NCBI GenBank assembly: GCA_023391395.1
Contig: JAEWBA010000188.1
Location: forward strand, 1-9,186
Length of the DNA stretch: 9,186 nucleotides
Direction of reading: 5' to 3'
Source: Pseudomonadota bacterium
GTDB taxonomy: Bacteria; Pseudomonadota; Gammaproteobacteria; Burkholderiales; Burkholderiaceae_D
Shown here: in pieces, positions 1-6,121 of the stretch
Layout of the letters: every line of letters begins with the position of its first letter
Numbering within the stretch: position 1 is the stretch's first letter
Notes under the pieces: model-generated
Databases searched by the model: none
What the model was told of the DNA's origin: nothing
The model's input: only the letters and a program-made list of their open reading frames with translations
Program-made: the position numbers and the translations under genes

Positions 1-332
1 ATTGCCAGCAGCTCCGACTCCTGCAAGGCAAGGATGCGGTCGGTGTCGGCGGCCTCGTCCAGCACCGACAATTCACCCACGCATTCGCCGGGCATGATGC
101 GCGCTGCCGCGCTCTCGCCGGTCTGGCGATCGGCCGGGCTCACTTCCAGCGCTCCGCGCAGCAGTACGTACAGGTGCGCGCCTTGCTCCGGCGCCAGGGC
201 CGCCCCCGCCGCCACGCGCAGCACAGGACAGGAAGCGAGCAGGGCGGCCGCGCGCCCCGAGTCGGTGCCGCGCAGCAGCTGCAGGCTCTCGATCGGGTAG
301 CCCGAGGCGCCGAAGGTGGTATAGGTTTCCAC
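1..332 (-). CDS. Cyclic nucleotide-binding domain protein, N-terminal part (cut by window edge)
   Basis: Only the first 110 codons lie in the window; the rest is off the left edge. The start is taken as GTG at 332-330 because GGAG sits 7 bases upstream. The visible part reads as a Crp/Fnr-type cyclic nucleotide-binding fold: beta-strand region HLYVLLRGALEVS (about residues 53-65), then PGECVGELSVLDEA (81-94), which matches the G-E-x-x-G-E phosphate-binding cassette, followed by DRILALQESELLAI. The usual Pro-Arg of a true cAMP/cGMP pocket is not clearly in place; R99 is the nearest candidate, a few residues late, so ligand binding is uncertain. The C-terminal output domain (HTH, GGDEF or other) cannot be seen. 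It follows the sirB2-like gene by 27 bases, so the two are probably co-transcribed. Confidence 0.75.
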   Translation of the reverse strand, partial: METYTTFGASGYPIESLQLLRGTDSGRAAALLASCPVLRVAAGAALAPEQGAHLYVLLRGALEVSPADRQTGESAAARIMPGECVGELSVLDEAADTDRILALQESELLA

Positions 333-359
333 GCTTTTTCTCCGCGCTTGCCGGTTTGC

Positions 360-731
360 TCAGAAAGCTTGCCGGGTCAGCGCCACCTTGACGATATAGG
401 CGAATACTGCCAGCGCACCCAGGAAGGCGGCGCCGCGCACCACCTTGGTCCGGCCGCGCTTGAGCGCCACCATGCCCAGCGCGATGTACACCACCAGACC
501 GATGAGCTTGGCGGTCAGCCAACTTTGTACAAAGGGATACTGGGCGCTCCAGAACACCAGGATCAGCGCCGAAACCAGGAGCACCGTGTCGATCACGTGC
601 GGCACCACCCGGACCCAGCGTTTTTGCAGCATGCCGGAGTCGGCGAACATCCACATCCCGCGCACGAAGAACAGCAGGATGCTGAGAGCGGCGCAGGTGA
701 CGTGCAGGTGTTTGACGGCGAGATAGCTCAT
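360..731 (-). CDS. SirB2-family inner-membrane protein
   Basis: A 123-residue, very hydrophobic protein with four predicted membrane helices (about residues 8-24, 45-62, 72-90 and 100-118). It fits the SirB family in length and pattern: KHLHV near the N-terminus (7-11), VVPHVIDTVLL in the second helix (P44, H45, D48, T49), WLTAKLIGLVVYI (K75) in the third, and a short basic loop KRGRTK before the last helix. SirB was named for effects on invasion gene expression in Salmonella; its biochemical role is not established, and the conserved His/Asp/Lys in membranes are unexplained. ATG at 731 is preceded by AGGAAG at 8-base spacing. The next gene downstream starts 27 bases after its TGA, which suggests an operon. 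Family assignment is good; function is unknown. Confidence 0.85.
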   Translation of the reverse strand: MSYLAVKHLHVTCAALSILLFFVRGMWMFADSGMLQKRWVRVVPHVIDTVLLVSALILVFWSAQYPFVQSWLTAKLIGLVVYIALGMVALKRGRTKVVRGAAFLGALAVFAYIVKVALTRQAF

Positions 732-748
732 CGACAGGGCTTCCTATG

Positions 749-786
749 AAAAACGACGTGCCATTCTATCAAGCCGGCACGACGTT
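749..786 (-). terminator. Intrinsic terminator of the His-rich protein gene
   Basis: On the minus strand, AACGTCGTGCC (786-776) pairs with GGCACGTCGTT (762-752), giving ten pairs with a single T/T mismatch and a 13-base loop. The 3' arm runs directly into five T residues (753-749). It lies 38 bases past the stop codon of the His-rich gene and 20 bases before the sirB2-like start, so it separates the two transcription units. The loop contains TAGAAT (768-763 on the minus strand), which could be the -10 box of a promoter for sirB2, but no good -35 is seen at normal spacing. Confidence 0.65.
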
Positions 787-823
787 TCCTGCAAAAAAGG
801 AGTGGCCCTGTTCGCGCGAAGAT

Positions 824-1252
824 TTAGCGGTGATGGCCGCGATGCTCGTTGCGTCCCCTGCGGTCGTCATGCCGGTGATGGCGGTCGTGGGCGCGATGCT
901 TGTCGCGCCAGGGGCGGCCATAACGCTGTTCCACATGGGCATGGTGCAGGTAGGGACGCGAGGAATGCAGGGTGACTTGCACGCCGCCGTTGGTGTAGGG
1001 CCGGTACTGCGCCGGCAGGGTGAGGCCAAACTGCCAGTTGCCGCCGCTCATCCAGAACCAGCCGCGCGAGGCTGGCGCGTAGTACACCTGCCGCGCCGGG
1101 TAGTAAACATAGTGGTATTCCCGCTTGACGACATGCTTGCCATGATGGCCGTGGGCAGGCGCCCAGGGCGGCGGACCGGCATAGGCGGCTACGCTTGCGG
1201 CAGTGCCGACCAGCAGAACGGCCAAGCGGCGGACGAATCGTGAGATGTTCAT
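824..1252 (-). CDS. Secreted His/Arg-rich protein of unknown function
   Basis: A 142-residue protein, starting at ATG 1252 after a clear AGGAGAGG Shine-Dalgarno; an upstream in-frame ATG at 1330 has no such signal. Residues 1-25 are a Sec signal peptide (basic MNISRFVRR, hydrophobic core, AYA cleavage motif). The mature part has an aromatic middle (YHYVYYPARQVYYAP, then RGWFWMSGGNWQFGLTLP, about 46-80), a GGVQVTLHSSRPYLHH stretch (89-104), and a tail from about 117 that is almost only His, Arg, Asp and Lys. I count 17 His in the mature chain. Short exported proteins with a YY-P-x-VYY, W-x-x-GG-x-W, LP, RPY-x-x-H pattern are common in Burkholderiales, but I know of no assigned function. The tail could bind divalent metals or polyanions; this is inference. 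It appears monocistronic, with its own terminator. Confidence 0.8.
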   Translation of the reverse strand: MNISRFVRRLAVLLVGTAASVAAYAGPPPWAPAHGHHGKHVVKREYHYVYYPARQVYYAPASRGWFWMSGGNWQFGLTLPAQYRPYTNGGVQVTLHSSRPYLHHAHVEQRYGRPWRDKHRAHDRHHRHDDRRGRNEHRGHHR

Positions 1253-1279
1253 GAGCTTTCCTCTCCTTTGACAATGGGC

Positions 1280-1335
1280 GGCCGGTGCATCTGCTCGGCA
1301 ATGTTTTATCGAGAGACGCTTTTTCTGCACCGGCC
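1280..1335. repeat. 10-bp inverted repeat in the leader of the His-rich gene
   Basis: GGCCGGTGCA (1280-1289) and TGCACCGGCC (1326-1335) are perfect inverted copies with a 36-base spacer. They lie 28-83 bases upstream of the ATG at 1252, so a minus-strand transcript starting beyond 1335 would carry a GC-rich stem just before the ribosome binding site. It could be an mRNA leader structure or a spaced operator. The rest of the 246-base gap (1253-1498) also holds a perfect 10-base palindrome AATTGCAATT at 1460-1469; no convincing promoter was found. Confidence 0.5.
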
Positions 1336-1498
1336 ATGCGATGGTCGCCCGAATCGGCGCTCGGAGGGGAAAGGGAGTGTAGCCTCATGTATCGCAAGTC
1401 CCGCTGCGGCGAGCATGCGCTACGGAAATCAAGGCCTTGCGGGCACGTCGGTTACAAATAATTGCAATTTCGTCTGCGCGACCCGCCGCCTAAAGTCC

Positions 1499-1924
1499 TT
1501 ACTTAGGCCAGAGAATCATTTGCGTGCAGCGAAAGGTGGCCATCAGCTTGCCGGTGTCGCGGTGGCGAACCGTGGCGTCCCAGACCTGGGTATTGCGGCC
1601 AAGATGCACGGCCTTGGCTTCGCATTCGACTACGCCTTCGCGGGCCGTGCTCACGAAGTTGCACTTCAACTCCAGCGTGGTGAAGCCGCTCGATCCTTCC
1701 GGGCGGTGCATCATGCATGCGTATCCGCAAGCCGAATCCGCCAGGGTCACCACGGAGCCAGCGTGCATGAAACCGTTCGGGGCAAGATGCTTCTTCTCGA
1801 CTTTCAACTCGGCCTGAAGCCAGTTCTCGCCGGTCGCGGTGACCACCAGGCCCAATAGCCCCGGCAGGTATTCCGCGCCGCGCTGATTCATCGATTCTGC
1901 GTCCGTATCTCTGTGCTGCTGCAT
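1499..1924 (-). CDS. PaaI-family hotdog-fold acyl-CoA thioesterase
   Basis: A 141-residue single hotdog-domain protein. ATG 1924 is chosen because AAGGA lies 6 bases upstream; the start at 1963 would add 13 residues without a ribosome site, and MNQRGAEYLP at 1891 is a further in-frame option. The signature HLAPNGFMHAGSVVTLADSA (46-65) matches the PaaI-type active-site loop and helix: N50-G51, H54-G56 and the acidic D63 on the central helix, which serves as catalytic carboxylate in relatives. The later strands TTLELKCNFV (82-91), VVECEAKAVHLGRNTQVWDATV (98-119) and the final strand LMATFRCTQMIL complete the fold. Such enzymes hydrolyse acyl- or aryl-CoA thioesters in the cytoplasm, usually as tetramers; the substrate here cannot be told. 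No phenylacetate genes are nearby. Confidence 0.87.
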   Translation of the reverse strand: MQQHRDTDAESMNQRGAEYLPGLLGLVVTATGENWLQAELKVEKKHLAPNGFMHAGSVVTLADSACGYACMMHRPEGSSGFTTLELKCNFVSTAREGVVECEAKAVHLGRNTQVWDATVRHRDTGKLMATFRCTQMILWPK

Positions 1925-2148
1925 CTGCTTTCCTTTAGCTGGGAAAAGAGCGCAACTTACCATGCACAGGCGCTGCCTGCTATCGGTAAGGACGAGTCCT
2001 TGAACTTGATCCGACGGTTTTTTGAACAGGACTTCAATCGGGAAGGAGGCCGGCCTGCGAACAACCCGGATCTTTGCTGCAACACGCGTGAGGGAATCCT
2101 CGAATGAGTGCGGAGCCTACGAGGAATGTTAGGGCATCGAAAATCTCA
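1925..2148. other. Intergenic gap between diguanylate cyclase and thioesterase genes
   Basis: The 224 bases hold no convincing gene: the plus-strand 64-codon reading frame at 1913-2107 lacks a ribosome site and family-like sequence. A small dyad AAGGA-CGAG-TCCTT lies at 1988-2001, followed 14 bases later by six T residues (2018-2023, plus strand). The stem is too short and too far from the T run for a confident terminator. No clear promoter for the thioesterase gene was found. Confidence 0.4.
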
Positions 2149-2165
2149 TCAAGAGCAAGCTGCAT
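2149..2165. repeat. 17-bp direct repeat, copy 1
   Basis: The 17 bases TCAAGAGCAAGCTGCAT occur here, covering the stop codon and last codons of the diguanylate cyclase gene, and again without change in the same orientation at 3562-3578. Flanking bases differ on both sides. By a simple uniform-base estimate, a chance match this long in 9 kb is unlikely (well under one expected). Confidence 0.6.
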
Positions 2166-3300
2166 TGACGAAGCCGTTGCGCCCGCGCGACTTGGCTTCA
2201 TACAGGGCATGGTCGGCCCGGCGGATCAAGGCGGGCCAGTGCGGATCCTTCTTGTCCAGCGTCGCCACGCCGACGCTGATGGTGACCGCGATACCGTCGC
2301 TAAAGCGGTGCTGGCGCACAGCCTCCACTAGTCGCTGGCCGATCAGCGCGGCAGCGCCGGTATCGACGCCGGGCAGGGCAATGCAGAACTCCTCGCCGCC
2401 GTAGCGGCCGACCAGATCGATATTGCGGCAGGTCTGCCCGAGCACGCGCGCAACCTCTGCGATGACGCGGTCGCCCGCAGCGTGGCCCAAGCGGTCATTG
2501 ATTTGCTTGAAGTGATCGATGTCGACGAATGCCAGGGCGAAGGGCGTACCCATGCGCATGGCCAGCGCGATTTCGCGTTCGCCGGCGGCGACGATGGCGC
2601 GCCGGTTCAGCAAGCCGGTCAATTCGTCATGGGTGGCGAGATGATGCTTGGCGGCGACGATGCGTTCGAAATACAGGAGCGACAAGGCGGCAAAAAGCAG
2701 GATGGATCCGGCCGTAGGTAGCAGATAAATCAGCGCCACCGACAGGGCGGAATTGGATTGCGGCAGGATGCCGCTCGTCCCGAACAGGGGCAGGGCGGTG
2801 CGGCAGGCATAGCCGGCCACCAGGAAACCGCTGGCGCCGAGGGCCAGCAGGCCGGCGAACGTCCGGTGCGGGCCTTGGCTGCGCAGGAATTCAAGAAAGA
2901 TCAGGACCAGCAGAATCAGGATGGTCAGCGCCACCAGCAGCGCGCGCTCGGCCGCCGAGGCTCCGCGCCACAGTGCCAGGGCGAACAATACGAAGAAGGT
3001 CAGCCCGACGATCCAGGCTGCACGGCCGCGCGGCTTCCCGTAAAAAGCCCGGATGCCCTGCCACTGGAGAATCACGCCAAGAATCAGCAAGCCGTTGCCG
3101 ACAAAAAGAATGGCTGGGCGCGGTGCGCCGCCGTTGACGATCACCAGCAGCACGCCAAGGGCGACCGACAGGCCGGACAAGGCCCAGGAGCGTGTGCATG
3201 CTTCATGGCGCGTGGCGGAAAATATGCCGGCCATGACAAGCGCCACGCAGAGTTGCGCCAGCACGAGCGCGGTGCCGGCGGTTAAGGCATGTAATTGCAC
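2149..3300 (-). CDS. Membrane-anchored diguanylate cyclase (GGDEF domain)
   Basis: A 383-residue protein that makes cyclic di-GMP from two GTP. Residues 1-210 hold about seven hydrophobic helices (near 6-26, 38-55, 62-80, 95-112, 118-137, 147-167 and 185-208), an integral-membrane sensor of no type I can name. A short linker (FERIVAAKHHLATHDELTGLLNRR is split around residues 211-234, with the usual HDELTGLLNRR entry motif) leads to the GGDEF domain. Catalytic features are intact: VDIDHFKQIND (259-269, metal Asp D260), GHAAGD (272-277) and GGEEF (301-305). RNID (292-295) sits exactly five residues before GGEEF, the inhibitory I-site RxxD, so product feedback is expected. The start is GTG at 3300 with only a weak TGGA upstream; the downstream M23 would delete the first helix. 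It should be an active enzyme at the inner membrane. Confidence 0.92.
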   Translation of the reverse strand: MQLHALTAGTALVLAQLCVALVMAGIFSATRHEACTRSWALSGLSVALGVLLVIVNGGAPRPAILFVGNGLLILGVILQWQGIRAFYGKPRGRAAWIVGLTFFVLFALALWRGASAAERALLVALTILILLVLIFLEFLRSQGPHRTFAGLLALGASGFLVAGYACRTALPLFGTSGILPQSNSALSVALIYLLPTAGSILLFAALSLLYFERIVAAKHHLATHDELTGLLNRRAIVAAGEREIALAMRMGTPFALAFVDIDHFKQINDRLGHAAGDRVIAEVARVLGQTCRNIDLVGRYGGEEFCIALPGVDTGAAALIGQRLVEAVRQHRFSDGIAVTISVGVATLDKKDPHWPALIRRADHALYEAKSRGRNGFVNAACS

Positions 3301-3600
3301 AAGTATTCCATTCGTCTGCAGGCGCGGCCTGTCAGGAGGAATATTACCTCATGGCAATAAAATGCGGGAGCTCAAAAGCGGTGGGTGATGATCCGGACTA
3401 GACGCACAGCGGGCGGCGTCATGACTGCCTGTGCCTGAGCACTGTTCTCACGTTCCTTGGGATGAAGGGGCAATATCTGAGCCAGAAAGTGCAGAAGCTG
3501 TTGGAAGAGGAAATGTCGAAGGATATTTCCAGGCGGAAGGCGCGCGCGATCGAGGCTTGCCTCAAGAGCAAGCTGCATGGAGTGCGGCGACGCCGCGTGC
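3301..3600. other. 300-base gap with a possible plus-strand small ORF
   Basis: This gap precedes the diguanylate cyclase gene (minus) and follows gspB. No recognised gene is present. On the plus strand, AGGAGGA (3334-3340) precedes ATG 3351, which opens a 16-codon frame ending in TAG at 3399-3401. In the same frame after the TAG, ATG 3462 opens a 58-codon frame to TGA 3636-3638, running into the 3' end of gspB on the other strand. Its protein begins MKGQYLSQKVQKLLEEEMSK and is lysine/arginine-rich and likely helical. ATG 3462 has no good ribosome site. It could be a small gene, a decayed gene or chance. GC-rich small dyads lie at 3552-3563 (GAGGC-TT-GCCTC) and 3585-3597 (GCGGC-GAC-GCCGC) without T runs, so no terminator for gspB is evident. 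Confidence 0.3.
3562..3578. repeat. 17-bp direct repeat, copy 2
   Basis: This is the exact second copy of the 17 bases at 2149-2165, in the same orientation. It lies in the gap just past the gspB stop codon. Together the copies bracket the whole diguanylate cyclase gene and most of its upstream region, about 1.4 kb. Confidence 0.6.
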
Positions 3601-4350
3601 TCAATACGAGGAATGGTAACGATAACCTTTGTAGTTGAGCACCATGCCGCTGGGAGTCAGCTTCTCCAGCATCAGGCCGGGCGCGATCTGGTCACCTTCG
3701 CGCACGAGCTTGCGGTTGATGAGCACCGTGCGGTCCGTCTGGTTGGGCGAATAGATGTAGCCGTTGACGCTGAAGGAGGGGATTTCGCCCTGTATGACCG
3801 GCGGCAGTTCGTGTCTGGCCAGGATGGGCACTTCTGCTTTCTGTTCGGCCGGCGTGGTTTGCTTTTGTGTGGTGCTCGCGTTTTCGCCGTCCTTGTTTGC
3901 GGTCGGCTTTTTCGTCTTGGCGGTGACCGCCCGCTCTTCCTTGGCTGAGGGCTTCGGTGTCGCCTTCGCCGCTGGCGCCTTGTCGGCAGATTGCGTGCGC
4001 GTCACGGCTTCACGCTCGGGTGCGATGGCGGCTTGGGGCGAGGCTGGCGCAACCGGTGCCTCGGCGGCCGGAGCAGCAGCAAGCTGCTGCGGTGGAGCGG
4101 GAGCAGGTACCGGCGCCGCTGCCGGCAGGGCAACTGCGGGGTCTTCCTTCCCGGCCCAGGGATTGAACACGGCGAAGCTCAGGATCGCGGCGACTACCAG
4201 CACGGCGCTGGCCGCCACCAGGGGCATGCGCCAGCGGCGAGCGTATGCCGCGTCGGCTGTGGCGAATGCGGGCTGGGCGTGGACGCTGGGCACCGAGCCG
4301 AGCTGCCGCTCCGCTTCCGCTTTTTTCAGGGCGTCGAGAATATAGGACAT
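3601..4350 (-). CDS. gspB: General secretion pathway protein B (GspB/ExeB-type)
   Basis: A 249-residue bitopic inner-membrane protein. It begins with the GspB hallmark MSYILDALKKAEAERQLG (1-18), has one membrane helix (about 43-62), a long Ala/Pro then Lys/Thr-rich periplasmic linker (about 70-175), and a compact C-terminal domain from 181 (ELPPVIQGEIPSFSVNGYIY, then RTVLINRKLVREGDQIAPG and a final GMVLNYKGYRYH strand) that matches the T2SSB family. In Aeromonas the ExeA-ExeB complex spans inner membrane and peptidoglycan and helps the type II secretin assemble in the outer membrane; the same role is inferred here. It starts 23 bases after the gspA stop, so the two form an operon; the site upstream of the ATG (GAGCAAG) is weak, which fits translational coupling. 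No other gsp genes are in the window. Confidence 0.93.
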   Translation of the reverse strand: MSYILDALKKAEAERQLGSVPSVHAQPAFATADAAYARRWRMPLVAASAVLVVAAILSFAVFNPWAGKEDPAVALPAAAPVPAPAPPQQLAAAPAAEAPVAPASPQAAIAPEREAVTRTQSADKAPAAKATPKPSAKEERAVTAKTKKPTANKDGENASTTQKQTTPAEQKAEVPILARHELPPVIQGEIPSFSVNGYIYSPNQTDRTVLINRKLVREGDQIAPGLMLEKLTPSGMVLNYKGYRYHSSY

Positions 4351-4373
4351 GTCTTGCTCGCTATGCTCGGGCT

Positions 4374-6011
4374 TTATTCGTGCGCCGCCGAAGTGGCGGC
4401 TTGGCTGGCCAGGTCGGCGCTGGGACGCCGGCGCAGGCGCGGCTCGTCCACGCCGGCAACGCGGTTCAGATGCATGAGGGTGACCGGTCCGGTTACGCCG
4501 TCGGCCCGCAAGCCCTGGGCCGACTGGAATTCACGTACCTTCCTTGCCATTGCTTCGTCGTACACGCGATCCGGTCCGGGTTGCGGCAAGCCGTTGACGC
4601 GCGCCAGTTGCTCGGCAATCCAGTCCACCAGCGCGCCGCGGTCGCCCACGGACAGCGTGCCGAAATACCGATGCGGCGAACGCCAGAAGGTGGCGAATTC
4701 CCCGTCGAACTGGCGCATCAGCATTACCAGACTCAGTTCACGCGCGGTATTGCCCACCTGTATGGTCGCCGTATGGTCGGCCATGCCGATCAGCAGGGCC
4801 TGGTAGCTGGCGCCGGCATCGTCGCGCAGCCTCAGGAGTGCCGGACGATCCAGTTGGCGCAGCTCGCTCATGCCCTTGCTGCTCTGGTAGCAATTCAGGC
4901 CCTGGGCCTGTGCGGCGCTGCATGCGTCTCCCTCGGGGAGTGTCGCTTTCCACAGGCGCGCAAGCTGCCGGTAGGGATCGTCGCCATCCTTCCATTCCGC
5001 GACGGGGGCATCTTCCGATGCCGGCGCGCTTGCGGCCGCAGCCGTGGATACGGCGACGGGCGTTGCCTGCGCCGGGGCAGGCTGCACGCCAAGGTTTTCG
5101 TGCAGAACCCAGGCCGCGCCGGCCACGCCCGCGCACAACAGCAGGCTCGCGGCAAGCATCCAGGGCCGGCGGCGTGGAGTCGGGGCCGGGGTGCGGCCGA
5201 ACACTTCGGCGGCGGCGCGTTTGACGATGCTGGGGTCGACTTCGTGCTTGCCTTCGGTATAGGCACCGAGCAGCGCGCGGTCGCACAGGAGGTTGATGCG
5301 GCGCGGCACGCCTGCGGTCAGGCGATGGATCTGCTTCAGGACGCGTGTGCCAAAGGGCGCGCTCCCGGTGAGGCCGGCAATGGCCAGGCGAAAGCGCACG
5401 TAACTGGCGGTTTCGTCCTGTTTCAAGGGTTGCAGGTGATAACGTGCGATCACGCGCTGGGCAAGCTGGGTCAGCTCGGGACGATCCAGCATGGCGCGCA
5501 GCTCGGGCTGCCCGATCAGGACGATCTGCAGCAGCTTGCGCTCGTTGGTTTCCAGATTGGTCAGCAGCCGCAGTTGCTCCAGGACCTCGGCCGACAGGTT
5601 TTGCGCTTCGTCGATGATGAGCAGACTGTTCTGGCCCTGGGCATGGGTCTGGAGCAGATGGCGGGTGAGGGCATCGACATAATCCTTGATGGTCGCCGGC
5701 CCATCGTGCCGAAGCTCGACGGCAATGCGAAATTCGTCGCAGATCGACTGCAGCAGTTCCTCGACGCTCAGCTTGGGGTTGAAGATATAGGCGACCTTGC
5801 AGTTCGCCGGCACCTGTTCGAGAAAGCAGCGGCATACCGTGGTCTTGCCGGCGCCTATCTCGCCGGTCAGAAGCACCACGCCGCCGCCGCTGTCGATCCC
5901 GTACAGCAGGTGTGCCAGGGCTTCGCGGTGTCCCTGGGTCATGAACAGGTAGCGCGGATCGGGCGCGATCGAGAACGGCGCCTGGGTCAGACTGAAAAAC
6001 CGGGTATACAT
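4374..6011 (-). CDS. gspA: General secretion pathway protein A (GspA/ExeA-type AAA+ ATPase)
   Basis: A 545-residue protein. ATG 6011 gives the family-typical start MYTRFFSLTQAPFSIAPDPR; the frame stays open upstream to 6098 but those 29 residues do not look like the family. An N-terminal cytoplasmic AAA+ ATPase has Walker A GEIGAGKT (50-57), Walker B LLIIDEAQ (130-137, D134, E135), the IGQPEL segment (166-171) and GVPRRIN (234-240). A membrane helix (about 284-303) and an Ala/Pro linker lead to a periplasmic part: a C39-peptidase-like domain (about 340-475, probably non-catalytic as in relatives) and a peptidoglycan-binding type 1 domain (about 480-517, VREFQSAQGLRADGVTGPV). In ExeA this last domain binds and remodels contact with the cell wall so that the secretin can be placed. 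No Shine-Dalgarno is visible; the start is flanked by a GC-rich inverted repeat. Confidence 0.94.
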   Translation of the reverse strand: MYTRFFSLTQAPFSIAPDPRYLFMTQGHREALAHLLYGIDSGGGVVLLTGEIGAGKTTVCRCFLEQVPANCKVAYIFNPKLSVEELLQSICDEFRIAVELRHDGPATIKDYVDALTRHLLQTHAQGQNSLLIIDEAQNLSAEVLEQLRLLTNLETNERKLLQIVLIGQPELRAMLDRPELTQLAQRVIARYHLQPLKQDETASYVRFRLAIAGLTGSAPFGTRVLKQIHRLTAGVPRRINLLCDRALLGAYTEGKHEVDPSIVKRAAAEVFGRTPAPTPRRRPWMLAASLLLCAGVAGAAWVLHENLGVQPAPAQATPVAVSTAAAASAPASEDAPVAEWKDGDDPYRQLARLWKATLPEGDACSAAQAQGLNCYQSSKGMSELRQLDRPALLRLRDDAGASYQALLIGMADHTATIQVGNTARELSLVMLMRQFDGEFATFWRSPHRYFGTLSVGDRGALVDWIAEQLARVNGLPQPGPDRVYDEAMARKVREFQSAQGLRADGVTGPVTLMHLNRVAGVDEPRLRRRPSADLASQAATSAAHE

Positions 6012-6012
6012 G

Positions 6013-6069
6013 GGCGGGCGCGAAGATGGATGCAGGCGCAAGGCTAGCACAAACCCTTGCGCGCCCGCC
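6013..6069 (-). promoter_or_regulatory. GC-rich stem covering the gspA translation start, with an alternative stem
   Basis: On the minus strand GGCGGGCGCG (6069-6060) is a perfect partner of CGCGCCCGCC (6022-6013), which ends one base before the gspA ATG. Loop length is 37 bases. Inside it, CGCAAGG (on the minus strand 6061-6055) can pair with CCTTGCG (6043-6037); this shares two bases with the outer stem, so the two compete partly. A further dyad GCGCCG/CGGCGC lies at 6072-6092. None is followed by a T run, so these do not look like a terminator of the upstream lipoprotein gene. The outer stem would hide the place where a ribosome site should be. Confidence 0.45.
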
Positions 6070-6121
6070 ATGCGCCGGGGCAAGCTCGGCGCCTGCACCG
6101 GCTTAAGGACGCATGCCGCCG

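Noticed and set aside
1913..2107. A 64-codon plus-strand frame in the gap after the cyclase gene
   Set aside because: No ribosome site, overlaps the thioesterase start and shows no protein-like or family-like pattern.
2758..3285. A 175-codon plus-strand frame rich in Gln and Gly
   Set aside because: It is opposite the membrane half of the diguanylate cyclase; its composition is the complement of hydrophobic helix codons.
4374..5000. An active C39 peptidase in the periplasmic part of GspA
   Set aside because: The region resembles the C39-like domain of GspA proteins, but I cannot place a complete Cys-His-Asp catalytic set, and relatives are thought to be non-catalytic.
4245..6047. A 600-codon open frame on the plus strand
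   Set aside because: It lies wholly opposite gspA and the start of gspB, whose proteins match known families in detail. Long antisense frames are expected in GC-rich DNA; the product looks like no known family and has no ribosome site.
6012..6121. A rho-independent terminator between the CHRD lipoprotein and gspA genes
   Set aside because: Several GC-rich dyads are present, but none is followed by a T run on the minus strand.
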